Of a DNA stretch of 64,000 nucleotides, positions 36,267-48,496 are shown one piece after another (the first letter of the stretch is position 1; every line of letters starts with the position of its first letter). The stretch is from Cinnamomum chago (Eukaryota; Streptophyta; Magnoliopsida; Laurales; Lauraceae): the NCBI GenBank assembly GCA_038049695.1, contig CP142456.1, forward strand, positions 71,447,922 to 71,511,921, read 5' to 3'. The notes beneath the pieces were generated by a model, which was not told the DNA's origin, did no database searches, and worked only from the letters and a program-made list of their open reading frames with translations. The translations under genes and the position numbers were made by a program.

Positions 36267-36823
36267 TAATGACAGCATGAAGGATCTGCAATCTGGAGCA
36301 TATACCTTGCTTCTTCTAGTAAGTGTTTGTACATAGAGAAAAGTAGAAAGAAAAGAAAGATACCTGATAGTTGTTAATGGATAATAGATAGATTGTAGGA
36401 AAAGGAAGGAAAGATATTCTAGTTGCTATGTGCATAGATATTTACCAAAAACAAAAAAGATGTGCTTAGATAGTTTTGGTTAGATGGTGAGGTCCCACAC
36501 TTGATAAGTTATAAAGAAAAGAAGATAGGGAAAAAATACGAAACAAAAAAAAGGGGAAGAGGTTGATTTAGTGTAGGAGCTTTTGGTGTGTTTGCTGGTA
36601 AAGCAGTAGTCTTGTGGGTTGGATGGTGGTGGGGTTTGTTACTATTTTGTAACATTGCCAGGTAGACTGTATGTTTTATCACACATGTACATAAAGAATT
36701 TAATTCATACTTGACCTGATTTGGTTTCAGCTCTCTCTATATATACTAATGCTTGGTTTTCTTGTTTGGCTTTGTTTCTGTTGTATGAATCTTGATCTTT
36801 TAATATGATTCTACCATTACTGT

Positions 36824-36860
<37 letters not shown>

Positions 36861-38137
36861 TGTGATCTTCTCTATTAGGCCTACAAAATTGAAAATTGAT
36901 TTACTTAAATTAATCCCCCCGTCTTCTCCAGAAAACAAGAACGGCAGATTGGTAGGGAAAGGAGGTTTTGGTTCGGTGGTTTTCTGTCAATGTGGGGGGA
37001 AGCTCACATGTTCATATCGTTTTTTTTATCCTCTCTATTCATGGGAGTTGAAGCTGCTGTTAAGTACAAAAGGTTCCTTCACAACAATTTGGAGGATGAA
37101 ATCTAGTTGGTTAGTGTCCACAAGATAGATTCTCTAGTCCAAGCCAAACCAAAGATCCTGTGATTACTATCACCTAAACCAAGGATCCTGTGACTTCAAT
37201 CACATTGTCTCTATTTGAACATGTACACGGAGAATATAAAAAAATTAATGCTAATTAAATATATGGTTATAAAGACATGAGCCAGTAAGAAAATTATAGA
37301 TGCAAATAGGATTGAGAAAGTAGAACTCACAAATTGACTTCTTCCACAATGATAGTGGTTGTGGTGGTCCAGGTAGATTGTTGGGGTATTCTTGGTAGAA
37401 CGTTGCCAACAGTGGAAACAGAAAATGGGAAAAAAGAGAAAGAAATCAACCGGTGCTACCATAACCAATGATCTCCACCATCAAATTTATACCCAACTGA
37501 TGGATGGTAGACAGAGAAATGGGCAATTGTCCAATGAATAGGTGTGTCCGAAATAGTAGGATTATTGGGCAACAATCCTCTTGTAGCTGGGTCTTTGATT
37601 TGTTTTTCTTGTTATCTCAACTGTTCTGGACTGATTCTTGTGAGGGTTCATTTGTGCAACTAGAGGAATCCGCACTGGAGAGGAAATTGCTATGAATTTC
37701 CATGAAGCTCCCTTTTCAGCCGTTTGGTGCGATGCATTTTCCTTGTAAAAAAAGAAAGAGATGAATTGATTTTCCTCAATAGAGAGGATTTCCTATGTGA
37801 AGGGTTGGAATGCAGGATTTCCCTTGAAGTGGAAATCCATGGTTAAAGCATACGCGGCTGACAACGATGGTACAACAGGAACTCAATTGCTACCATGTCA
37901 TCTTATATATCATTTTTAATAACATATATGAGATTATGTTATATTATTTGGGAAGTTATGCCAACATACATACTGGGAGAATTGCTTAATTAGGTGACGC
38001 AGCTGAGCTGGCAAACACTTACTAAATTAGTCTCAGTCAACTCCATGATTCCTATGTTGATCAGTGATTGACATGCATCCAAGTGAGTCTCACAGAGGGC
38101 TTAGATGTTTACCTCTCATAGAAGCCGCGAGAGGTAC
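36267..38137. other. 3' flank of the ACR gene and gene-free DNA
   Basis: 36267 to about 36.7 kb is likely 3' UTR and terminator region. An AT microsatellite lies at about 36825-36858. A piece at 37.75-37.85 kb (TGAATTGATTTTCCTCAATAG) resembles 5096-5116. No intact gene. Confidence 0.45.
36898..37130 (+). pseudogene. Possible protein-kinase fragment
   Basis: One frame reads SSPENKNGRLVGKGGFGSVV, which contains a protein-kinase glycine-rich loop (GxGxFGxV) with the usual upstream context. About 25 codons on, in another frame, EAAVKYKRFLHNNLEDEI could be the VAIK-lysine region with part of helix C, then a stop. The frame change, the short span and the absence of any other kinase subdomain make it a broken fragment at most. 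It could be chance similarity. Confidence 0.3.
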
Positions 38138-38388
38138 CTCTAGAGCATAGTTACCTAATTCGTTCCATTGAGATCCGAATTTCGTGCAGCACGAAGCGAA
38201 CAAATCGCTGTTTGATTCGTTGAAATCCGGCTCTTGAAAAATTCTTAGTTCAGTACAATTCGAGACAGCCCTATTCAAAAAAACTAGAAAGTCTCTTCTG
38301 TATGTAAATGGGAAGTGGGGTCTTCTAAAGAAATTAAAAAAACAAAGATACAGAAAGTTCAATCTGAAGAGGAAACAAAAACAATAGC

Positions 38389-38446
38389 TTTTAGAAATAG
38401 AGTAGAACTCAAATCATCTTTTAGAAATAGAGTAGAACTCAAATCT
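38389..38446. repeat. 30-bp direct repeat, two copies
   Basis: Two near-identical copies, period 30, of a unit containing TTTTAGAAATAGAGTAGAAC in the left end of the hAT-like element. Confidence 0.8.
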
Positions 38447-38449
38447 AGA

Positions 38450-38769
38450 CATAGCTTAATAAACTCATTCGCTTCCTCAAAAAATCTGCACAGTGGGAGA
38501 ATCCATATTTCAGATCACCGTTCACAAGCTCGTCGCGACTCGCAATCTCTCCTGTAGTGAGGTGCTTTGATTGCAGGTATGATGCTTCCTTTCTTTCTTC
38601 CATAGAGTCTCATTAAGATATAAGAAGGGAAAGGCTTGCAGAGAGATGGGAAAGGTGGATGGTAGAAGTGGAGGTAGGAGAAAAGACGTCCAATAAGTCA
38701 ACTTTCCCAGTTCTCTAGGATTTAATTTATTATTCTTTCCTTTATACTCTCCAAGCCTCCCTCAACTTC
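38450..38769 (+). other. Left interior of the hAT-like element, possible 5' exon
   Basis: The stretch ending TTTGATTGCAG|GTATGATGC (donor at 38577) looks like a non-coding first exon. This would fit a transposase gene whose coding exons lie 10 kb downstream, with later insertions expanding the first intron. No transcript evidence is available. The last bases (ACTTC, 38765-38769) are the target duplication of the solo LTR. Confidence 0.3.
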
Positions 38770-41700
38770 TGTAACGCCCCAATTCCGAATACCGATAAAG
38801 TCGTTCGAATACCCGAAGTTGGCGCGTTACTTCCCGGAAAATCCGAAAACTTCCAAGATCGTAGGCCCGCAGTGAGGTCCAATTTAAAACTTTTGACCAA
38901 TATAAACTCAATGGTTAAATGTGCGGAAGCATAATATATAAAGCGGAAGCATTTGGTATCAATATATAAGTAAAGTGTGAGCAGAACTACAGTCTAGTTA
39001 AAAGTATCAATTGTTAATCAAAAGTTAATACATTTTTCCATAACTACCCGGCTCACCTACAAAATTCTCTCAAAACCCAAACTAAGATAAGACTCTCAAA
39101 ACCCAGGTAAATCATCTCCGCCCTCCAGCTCGACATCCGGGTCGGCCGGGCCCCATCCGTAATCTCCGACGATCGGCACCTCTACTAGGGCAAGCGCATC
39201 CTCTGGGATCTTTGGGTCAAGGCCTAAGCACCAAAGATGGGTCAGATCTAAAAGATCTGGCAAGTCACAGCATACTACTAACATAGGACATATATATCAA
39301 ATGAATAGAGACAGGTAAATAAATTAAAGAATAACAAGGTAATGAACTAGGCAGTCGAGTAGTATAATCATAAGGAATCAGGATAATATAAAACATCTAA
39401 TCTACTACGAAATGACACATTCACACGAGCTGGAATACCGCGGGATATTATGCCGCGGCCCTCACATACTGAACACAGTTGCGGTGGGGAAATCTCACCA
39501 ATGCTGGGAATTACTAATCCCGCAAACCACTCATCATCTCATCATACTCATCACTCAAGATCGGACACGGTATCACACCGTCCATCTTAACCATACAGCT
39601 CATCATGATAGCTCCTCAACACTCATAATAGCTCCTACCGGGGATGATCGTCCACAGGCTGAGCTTAAATCAACCGAGTGAATGTCTATGCCGACTCAAG
39701 AATAACTTTAAGGATCTGTGTCTGTCTAGACTTTGCCTTGCGTGAACAAGGTCATAACCAAGTCTCTAAGAGGTCTATACATCAAATCAGTCTATGAATT
39801 ATATTCCAAGTCCAAGCCCACTCGTTGGATCCATACCAAGGCCCATCAATACATGGCCTGGTCTAAATCAGTCCAAACAAGGCAATATATCCATTTATAT
39901 TGATAAACAGTTCATTCTAATCCATCATGACTTAAAAGCCCAATATAAACTACCTCTTCCAACTTAAAGGTACACATCTCCACACTTAGGCCCAATAATG
40001 CCCGCCTAGACACAGACACGGGTCAATGTTCTCTAAATCATACCAACGGGTCACCTCTAAGATATCCTAGGTTCAGGTCCTCCATTTATATTTAATTAAC
40101 AGTTAACAGCTATACTAAGGATATAAGAGTAACAGTAAATAATAGAAGTGAAGTATGAACTTCAATGAGAGAATCAACGGGAATAACAACAGTCCAATCC
40201 TAGGTAATGGACCACATTCAGGTTCAGATCCATCTCCGGTAATTTGATCTCTAAACGAAGTCACTGATGCCATATGATACTGTGTTGGTGCTTAGGAGGT
40301 TACGGGCATCATTGACAACTCTTAGAGGTCAAATCATCTTAGATTAACAACCAAAATCCTAATCAGTGGTCCCCACGAGTCAAGGTTGAGCCACACCGTT
40401 GACTCGGGCTTAGAACATCGATAAACGTTCATTTGGATGGTCAATGGGCCCCACAACTGATCACAACTTCTAAATGTTGAAAACTGGAAAATCAGGGTTT
40501 CCCAGGGTGCTGGGTCGACCTGGTACGGGCTGGGTCGACCTGGCACACTAGGGGATTGACCCCCAAGTGGACTTGATGTGTAGTGTGCTCGGTTGACCTC
40601 CTGGCCTGGTGGATCAACCGAGTGCACTGAATAATCTGGATCAGGCCTCCTAGAGGTTTAAGTTTGTTTTCAAAGGTTCCCAATGTGTCCGGTCAACCTC
40701 CTGGCCTGGGTGGTTGACCGCATACACCAAAAATCATGAAAATAGTGATGTCCCAGCTTTAAACATTTTTACTGCTAATCCTATGTATTAGGTCGAACTG
40801 AACATAGAGTGTCTGAATTTCAGGTGAAAAACCAACTTTCAGTCAATTCCCACAAAATAGTGTACCCGGGTCAACCTGGGCAAGGCCGGGTCAACCTGGC
40901 TAACTGAAATGGATCTCTGCAGGAAAAATTAACTGAGGGCCAGTTTTTCCCAAAAATACAGTGTCTGCAACAATGGAAATCAATCTGCAGAGCATCTCCA
41001 ACTGGGAGCTAAGTTTCTCAGAAATGCAATGTTCCCGGTCGACCTGGCCCTGCAGGCCGGTCGACCCGGATAACTGAGACAGATCTCTGCAGAAAAATAA
41101 CTGGGAGTTGTCTTCTCCTAGTTGCAGTGTGGCCGGTCAACCGAGCTCTGTAGGCCGATCGACCGGGTACACTGTAGGTGGACTCCCAGGTCAACCTCGT
41201 GCACGAAAACTGGGAAAAACACAGTTTCAGCAGATTTTCCATTTTTGCTCGTTTTTCCTCCAAACCACTTCCAATCCGTCCCAAACTTCACCAAATCATC
41301 ACAAAACATAGAATCACTCCAATGCCCATTAATCAACATCATTTGGACCCATTGATCTTCCAAATGAGGGTGAAACCCCCATCCATCAATGTCCAACCAT
41401 CCAACAAACAACTAAGCTCCATGGTAGTTCTAACAAAATGAAATTAACTGAACTGAAAACAAACGAATCAATGCACAGAACATACAACCTAAGTTAAGAG
41501 TATGATGCACTTGCCTTTTGCTTGGGAGAGAAGGTTTGCAGAGGAAGATATGGAGAGAGATAGAGAAATCCCAATGCAAGAAGAAGAAGAAAAAGTGGCT
41601 GCAGCTCCTAGTATTCTCCCAGCACAACAGTCCCAGTACTTAGCTCAAAGAAGAAGAAATGAGAGAGAGGAAGAAGAGAGGAAAATGAGGAAGGAATAGT

Positions 41701-42100
41701 TGCTAGGGTTTTGGGGATTTGTGCTTATTTATAGATTGGGGGAGGTGGCTAAAGACTGAAAAGCCCTTTAGGGTTTCATAGGATTAGGGTTAGGGTTAGG
41801 GGCTCTTTGGTCTTTAGGTTAGAAGGTTCTAGAGGATGCCTTTTTGCAATAACCCCCCTTTAGTAAACCCTATTAACTAGCTAAGGCCTCCACTCACTAA
41901 TAAACCCTAGAATTACACTAGACACCCTACAAACTCAATTACCCACTCAACTAAACTAGTCTAACTACAACTTAGGGAAAATCTATCTAATTACCCTGAT
42001 TAACTCCTAATTAGCATAATTAGCTATTAATTAGCAATAATTAGTATTAATTAGCATTTAAAATATAAATTAGAGGGCCCACAAAGGGTGGGGCCTCACA
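38770..42100. mobile_element. Solo LTR, 3,331 bp, Ty3/gypsy-like
   Basis: Begins TGTAACGCCCC and ends GGGGCCTCACA (TG...CA) with the 5-bp target duplication ACTTC on both sides (38765-38769 and 42101-42105). No gag, protease, RT or integrase coding is present and no second LTR, so it is a solo LTR left by recombination. TGTAACGCCCC starts and multi-kilobase length fit plant gypsy LTRs by general knowledge; the lineage is unassigned. A TATA-like TTATTTATAG lies near 41726. A short GGATTAGGGTTAGGGTTAGGG tract at 41780-41800 is telomere-like by chance or descent. Confidence 0.88.
40505..41180. repeat. Diverged GGTCGACC/GGTCAACC palindromic blocks in the LTR
   Basis: Five or six blocks (near 40509, 40590, 40690, 40866, 41036, 41130) each contain a pair of GGTCRACC-type words around a GC-rich centre such as CCTGGCCTGG or CCCTGCAGGCC. 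Several are spaced about 170 bp apart. Two are followed by AACTGA-rich text with ATCTCTGCAG. They lie upstream of the TATA-like motif, where a U3 enhancer would be expected. Confidence 0.7.
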
Positions 42101-42105
42101 ACTTC

Positions 42106-43109
42106 AATCCAATCTCATCCTCAATACAAATCGTGAAAATCCCAAATCAAATCACCTATTTAAATCTAAATCGTGCAAAATAAGCATCTTACCGGTTTAT
42201 AGGATATGTATGTAATATTCATTAATCAGAGTTTCATCTACCGTTAGCTTGTCATTCAGATGAAAAATGTGATGATAATAATGTTTGTTTATCAAGCAGT
42301 CAATCAATGGTTGAATGAACTCAGATTGATGTAAGATTTGAGGATACCCTTCGTAAGTATATGGTATGAATTTTGTACAGTTCAGATTTTAGTAGATGGG
42401 CCCGACTTTAGAGTTACACTCCTTTAACACATGAGTTCTCTAAGTTAAAATCATAGAGTATCCTCATTCATACATGTCAATTGAAAGCTTATCCTTTCTC
42501 TCTCCTTATGCACATGTTTTGACAACTCACTGTACAACCAACTGACCTTTCTTGATACTATTTAAAAGCCTGTCTAACCTTTTTTTTTTTTTTATGTTTT
42601 TATTGTTTACCTTTAGACTTATCTAAGAATCTGTAAGTGGGCCAATGAGAAATCCTAACCGATGTAAATAGCTTACTCCCAAGATTAATCAAGTTCCACT
42701 CTAAAATAAATTAAATAAACAGTAAGATTAAACACTTACCAGATTTATGAATAAAATATTATAGCAGAATTCACTTAGTTATATTAAATAAATCAACGGT
42801 TAATCCTGACTACTTTATATTTTTTATATATGTGCCCCACTTTAAGTAGCACAAGTATTGTATGATACATTGAGAAAATTTGAAATTTTAGATTAATACA
42901 TTGAGAAAATTCACAATTTTAGATAATAAGGGAGAAGTAAAATAGTAAAAAAGGAAGAGGAGGCTCTTTTCTCTCCCCTTCCATTTTTTTATGGATTTAG
43001 TCATTTTTTTTAAAAATAAAAAATAATAAGATATATTAATTATATAACATTTAAATAAGGGAGGGCCTCTCCTCAGCTCATGCTGAGGAGAAGGTCCGCT
43101 CACCACGTG
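42106..43109. other. hAT-like element interior between the solo LTR and the FAR1-related gene
   Basis: AT-rich, no gene. An inverted repeat CCTCAGCTCATGCTGAGG occurs at about 43070-43087, close to where the CpG-rich leader of the FAR1-related gene begins. Confidence 0.45.
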
Positions 43110-43514
43110 TGGGTCAAATACAATGAAGACTTTTCATCAAAGGAAGCCCGCCCAATTTCTGATGAAATTATATGACTGTCCCCGCCCAACGCTTGAAACC
43201 CATTTTCCATCCCAACCTTTCTCTCTATCCCTTCCATCCGAAGTCCTCTCTCCGCCAGCACCGGAACTCCGTGCGCGGCCAGAAATCGACCCGACCCCAG
43301 GCTCTCTCCCGCGACTGCCGATCGTCCCCCAGGTTTCGTCTCTCTTCCGCGACTGCGACCGTCGATCGTCCCCAGGCTTCGTCTCTCTCCCGCGACTGCC
43401 GATCGTCCCCCATGTTTCGTCTCTCTTCCGCGACTGCGACCGTCGATCGTCCCCAGGCTTGGTCTCTCTCCCGCGATCGTCTCTCTCTCTCTCTCTCTCT
43501 CTCGCGACCGCTAG
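43110..43514 (+). other. Putative 5' non-coding exon of the FAR1-related gene
   Basis: CpG-rich, pyrimidine-rich segment ending in a CT run and a strong donor (GACCGCTAG|GTAAGG at 43514/43515), about 1 kb upstream of the FAR1-related coding region. The open frame through it encodes only low-complexity Ser/Arg/Pro sequence made by an 81-bp tandem repeat, so I read it as leader, not protein. Confidence 0.45.
43302..43470. repeat. 81-bp tandem repeat, about two copies
   Basis: GCGACTGCCGATCGTCCCC recurs at 43311 and 43392, and GACTGCGACCGTCGATCGTC likewise. The period of 81 bp is a multiple of three, which is why a frame stays open through it. Confidence 0.9.
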
Positions 43515-44550
43515 GTAAGGGATCCGCCCTCCCTCTCTCTGCTTTTCAGTTTTTTCGTTAAATGCACTGCAACCAGTTGAAATGGAATGTGGGTTTTTTT
43601 TTTAATTTCTTTTATGTGCAAGTTCTGGGTTTTGTTAGATTTGACAGATTCAGTTTGAGATTCTATGGTTTGTGGTGGGGATTTGAGTGTAGGGATTTTA
43701 AGGTTTTGGGTTTTTTTACCTTTGAATTCCTAGTGAATTTGTGATGTACTAAGAGAATGACAACATTTTGTATTTTCCTCTTCCAAAGTAATGTCAACCT
43801 AAATCTTGTGATTCAATTGGCCACATTTGTTTTTGGACTCAAGAGGCTGTAAGCATCTTTGAACTTACATTGACGTATTTTGGGAATTCTCTGAAACTTA
43901 ATAATCTCTCCTCTGATTTAGGAATTCAGTAAACAACAATGGTATTTGCATTTTTAGTATTCATCTTACAGATTTTCAATGTACTCTTTTTTATAATGTT
44001 TTTTTTTCTATGTGCATCAGGTAATTATGGCAACACTGACCTCCTTCCTCAGTGTTGCTTTTTCATAAATATCATTCTCTCCTGTAAAACTTTTTTCTGT
44101 CATCAAAAACAAAATGTGTCCAAGCCCTCTTACTAAAACAATTTTCACTAAGTCATAGCAACTATCAACTTTGATCACCAGACATAAATTAGTCATTCAG
44201 ATACAATTCCTATGAACCCAATCATTCATGTGAAGTCATGCCATATTTCTTTTCTTTTATGGCTACCTTCTTCGTCAATGATCCTCATAAAGGTAATATT
44301 CATCACTATCAGCTGTATATAATTTTTTTTAAAGATTACAAGCAACTTCTCAGATGCTGTGCCTACAGGTGCAGCTCATCAAATCTAACTAAAGATTGCA
44401 ATAATCATAGTTTAAAGATTACAAATTATTTTTTGTATTGCTGATGTCTATGACACGCAGGAATGTCTTCCGTTTCTGTCATTCTTTGTATATCCTTTTT
44501 TTATGTGTTTATAGGAGCAATCACGTTTTTTTATGTATTACAGTTTCAAG

Positions 44551-46864
44551 ATGGATATAACATCCTCATCAACAACACGTTTGCACTATCCAGATGTCGG
44601 AGAGGATATGACCCCAAAAGTGGGGATGAAGTTTGATAATTTAACGGAGGTGTATGATTTTTATAATGCTTACGCGAAGCTTGCTGGGTTTAGTGTAAGA
44701 AAAGATTCAACTCGTACTAAGGATGGGGAGGTACTTTGGAAGCGATATTTTTGTTCAAAGGAGGGTAAAACAGATGAGAAACATTGGAAAGATAAGGAAT
44801 GTGTTCAAAGGCGTCGAATGGAAACAAGAGAAAACTGTAAGGCTCAGTTGCAAATTAAAAAAGATCAAGCAGGTTGTTATATAGTGTCCAAGTTTATCCC
44901 GAGCATTCCCCATGCCCTCACCACTCCTCATAAGAGATTCATGTTGAGATCACATCGAGGGGTGCCGGAATCAAAGAAACAATTAATAAATACACTTGAT
45001 TCTGCCAATATTCGAAGCACCCAACAAATGGTAGTGTTCGGAAAGCAGTCGGGGGGACTTGAGACGATTGAATTTACAGATAAAGATGCTGAAAATCATC
45101 GTAGAAATGAAAAGGAAAAGAAAAAGGGACTAGATGGGGATATGTTGTTTCAACATTTTGAGAATCGGAAAGAAATGAGTAATGGCTTTATTTATAATAT
45201 AGAGAGAGATGGAGATAACAAAGTCACACATGTTTTTTGGGCAAACCACACATTCCGTACAGCATACAGTGTCTTTGGTGATGTTGTAACATTCGACACA
45301 ACGTATAAGACGAATTGTTATGGATTAATTTTTGGTGCGTTCGTAGGTTGCAATCACCATGGTCAAACAACACTATTTGGCTGTGCGTTCCTCCCAAATG
45401 AAAAGGCTGAGTCATTTGAGTGGCTATTTAATAAATGGCTTGAAGCAATGTTGGGTGGTCCACCAAAAGGAATTATAACCGATCAGGATTTGGCTATGAC
45501 AAAGGCCATTCAAAAAGTAATGCCGAACACTACTCATCAATATTGCTTATGGCACATTATGGACAAACTACCAACAAATTTAAGAGGGGTTTCTATTCAA
45601 AATGAAGGTTTGATTGATAGTATAAAGAAATGTGTGCATAATTCTGACTCTCCTGCTGATTTTGAATGTGAATGGAAATGGATCATGACAGAATATAAGG
45701 TTGGGGACAATGAATGGTTGACACAAATATTCAACATTCGGGATATGTGGGTACCAGCCTTTTTAAAAGATAGTTTCTTTGTCGGTATGTCAACTACTCA
45801 GAGAAGTGAAAGTATGAATGCCTTTGTGAAGCACTATGTAGAATACAAGAACACACTTCTTGATTTTATATTGCGTTTCGAGCAAGGCGTTGAACGGTTA
45901 AGATATCTTGAAAAGAAAGAGGACTACGAGTCAAGCAATGGGAGACCGAAGCTGAAGGCATATTCTTCAATGGAAAAGCAAATGGCGGATATATATACGA
46001 GAATTTTTTTTTATAAGTTTCAAGATGAGCTTTTCATGACTATGTCAATCGTTCCATTACTTGTGAATGAAGATGATGTTAGGTATGTCTTTACCGTGAA
46101 AGATTTGACGGATGAAAACGAAAGAGAAAGAGATGTTTTGTGGAAGAAAGAGGAGAAGCTTGCTTTTTGTTCATGCAAAAAGTTTGAGTTCGAAGGCATC
46201 CCATGTCGTCATGTATTGTCTGTCATGAGGCAGTTTTGTATCAGATATTTGCCGGGGCATTACATTTTGAGGCGATGGACAAAGAAGGCTAGAGTTGGAA
46301 CATTTGTTGATAAAGATGGAGTTGAGATAGGATCTCATTGTTCTGACTCATTTATGGCAAGACATAATCATCTATCTTGTATTTTCAATGCACTAATTGA
46401 AGAAGCCAGCTCATCCAAAGAATGTTATGATGTCTTGGTTAGTAAGCATGCGGAGTTACAATTGAGCGTAAGAGAAGCCAAATCAAAAGATGCATCCGAA
46501 AGAAGTGTGTGCGATGAGCGAGAAATTATAGGCAGCAATGTCATAGAATATCATGATCCGCCACATGTTACTACAAAAGGACGGGCTAAGAGGCTAAAAT
46601 CCTCAAAAGAGAAAGCAACAACGGGACGTCTTTGTCGTGGTTGCAACAAACGTGGCGTATCACATGACAAGCGCAATTGCCCGGTACTATTGAATAGGTA
46701 AAAAGAAAACGTCCTAATTGCATTTATCATCTATTTTCATTTTATGTTCTAATGAATTTATAACACATTAATTCAGATTACGAAGCGAAGATGAACACAA
46801 TGATCCAGATCTTAATCTTCATAGTAACGAGAGTTCGGACGGCTCTGATTCAGGCATTCAGTGA
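44551..46864 (+). CDS. FRS: FAR1-related sequence (FRS) protein, MULE-transposase derived
   Basis: Main exon is open from 44533. I prefer the start at 44551 (MDITSSS) over the in-frame ATG six codons upstream. A donor at 46698 (AATAG|GTAAAAAG) and acceptor TTCAG at 46776 add an acidic 28-residue tail ending at 46864, for about 744 aa. Unspliced it stops at 46701. Numbering from 44533: FAR1 DNA-binding region 34-130; MULE transposase core with D255 (FDTTYKTN), D317 (ITDQD), CLWH and RSESMNAF; SWIM finger about 546-560 (CSCKKFEFEGIPCRH); C-terminal knuckle CRGCNKRGVSHDKRNC. FRS proteins are domesticated transposases acting as transcription factors. The first His of the N-terminal HxH zinc motif is missing. 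It lies inside the 13-kb hAT-like element. Confidence 0.88.
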
Positions 46865-48496
46865 ACTATAATGGTATTTGCCTTATGTCTTTTAAATACT
46901 TGCAATGTAATTGCATTGTTCAGCAGGATGTGCTAGCAATTGACTACTAGACATGATAGTGGTTTCATTGTTTAGTGGTGTTTTGTTGCACCTTCTTAGT
47001 TGCGTTGGACTTCTTGGTTGCAGCTTCTTGTTTGGATCCGGTGTGCTATCCACGGCATCCATCCTATTGCTATTATGTTCGAATTTCCATTCCTTGGTTT
47101 TGGTAGTCGGGACTATTTTCTATGTAACTTCAAATGCAGGACTTGACTGTTGTGAACTTAACTTGTTTATTCTTTTAAATGTTATGTAGGATTTCCTTAT
47201 TTTAGTATTGTTGTCATTGATGATTGGTCATGCTTATTTATGGCATATTTGGTAAGCATCCACTGGTGCAGCTGTTCTCTGTTATTTAGGTCATGTTTAG
47301 TTGCAGCTGAAATCTTACACCCATGTCAAAGTCTTGTTCTTTGTTTCTTTGTTTTTTTTTAATGAATGGTCTCATTGAAGTTTTGTAGGGCAGCTTCCTC
47401 AAACTACAAGCTCTCATCCTTATCCCCTTGTTTTATCTTTTCTACCTCAAGAGGAGGGGATCCTCTGCCCCCCACATGCACCAAAGCAGCTTGAACAGAG
47501 CCACTATCACCACCACAGCCCTTTCTTTGGTAAATTCTTAGAGCATCATCTTTTCTTATTTCTAGCTTCAACACTCTTCAGTAAATGTTTTTTTTTCTTT
47601 AATTCTTGAATTTCATATTTTCTCTATGGTCATTAAAATTATCTTGTAGACAAGTAATTTATGTCTTGTACTTGTAATTATAGTGAAAAAATGGAACATG
47701 TCCCATCTGATGCTGGATTCCCTTTGTATCATTGTAGTTGCCCCTTTGATGTTGTTGTTTTAGAATTTGGAGCCACCTCCAACACCCAAGGGACTAATGT
47801 CCCCTCTGCTTCAAATTCCAAACAACCCACAATTTGGGGTGTATCCAACATGCCTGGAAAATTAGAACTGCTCTTTATTTTTTATTTTTCTCTTTTTATG
47901 GGTGTGTTGAAACACTTACTATCACATCCTGCCAGTAGTTGTAAATTGTAATATGAATATATGAATCTGATTTAAATCATCATCATCATCCTATCTATTA
48001 TGGGTCATCTGATCAATCTTTTTTTTTTTTTATGTGTATTGCTAATTATCAGCCTTTTGAGATGGGCATGAAGAACGACCTTAAGGAGATACTCCCAGTA
48101 GTCACCTTTGATGAGGATTTGAGGGAAAGAGACCACTCAATGAATATATATTAGAGAAAGATCATTTATCTCTACTCAATGAATCTGATGGTGTGACCAT
48201 TTCTTATTAGAGTGAGTTTAAATTTATACCATTGTCAACAAAAAGAAACTTATAAATATTTACAAGCCATCAAAATTTTAATAGCAGGCTCATTGTTAGG
48301 CCCAATAGAAAAAATTATAAATTCATAACAATGGAAAAAATAGGAGATTTGAAAATATTTTTCATTAGAATGCAGTCTGGAAGGGCTCAATTATGACTTA
48401 GAAATGCACACTTTCAAATAACTAGAGGTAGAATTGCAATATTGATTATGTATTAAAATTACATTATTCTTAATATCTTGAAATTTATGCATCATA
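46865..48496. other. DNA between the FRS gene and the hAT transposase relic
   Basis: The first few hundred bases are likely FRS 3' UTR. The rest has no recognised coding region. It probably includes the original intron or leader of the hAT transposase. Confidence 0.45.

Noticed and set aside
41776-41803. Telomere-like GGGTTAGGGTTAGGG tract
   Set aside because: Only two to three imperfect copies of a hexamer unlike the usual plant heptamer, inside an LTR; probably chance.
43123-43518. 131-codon ORF in the CpG-rich leader of the FRS gene
   Set aside because: Low-complexity Ser/Arg/Pro product kept open by an 81-bp tandem repeat (a multiple of three); better explained as 5' leader.
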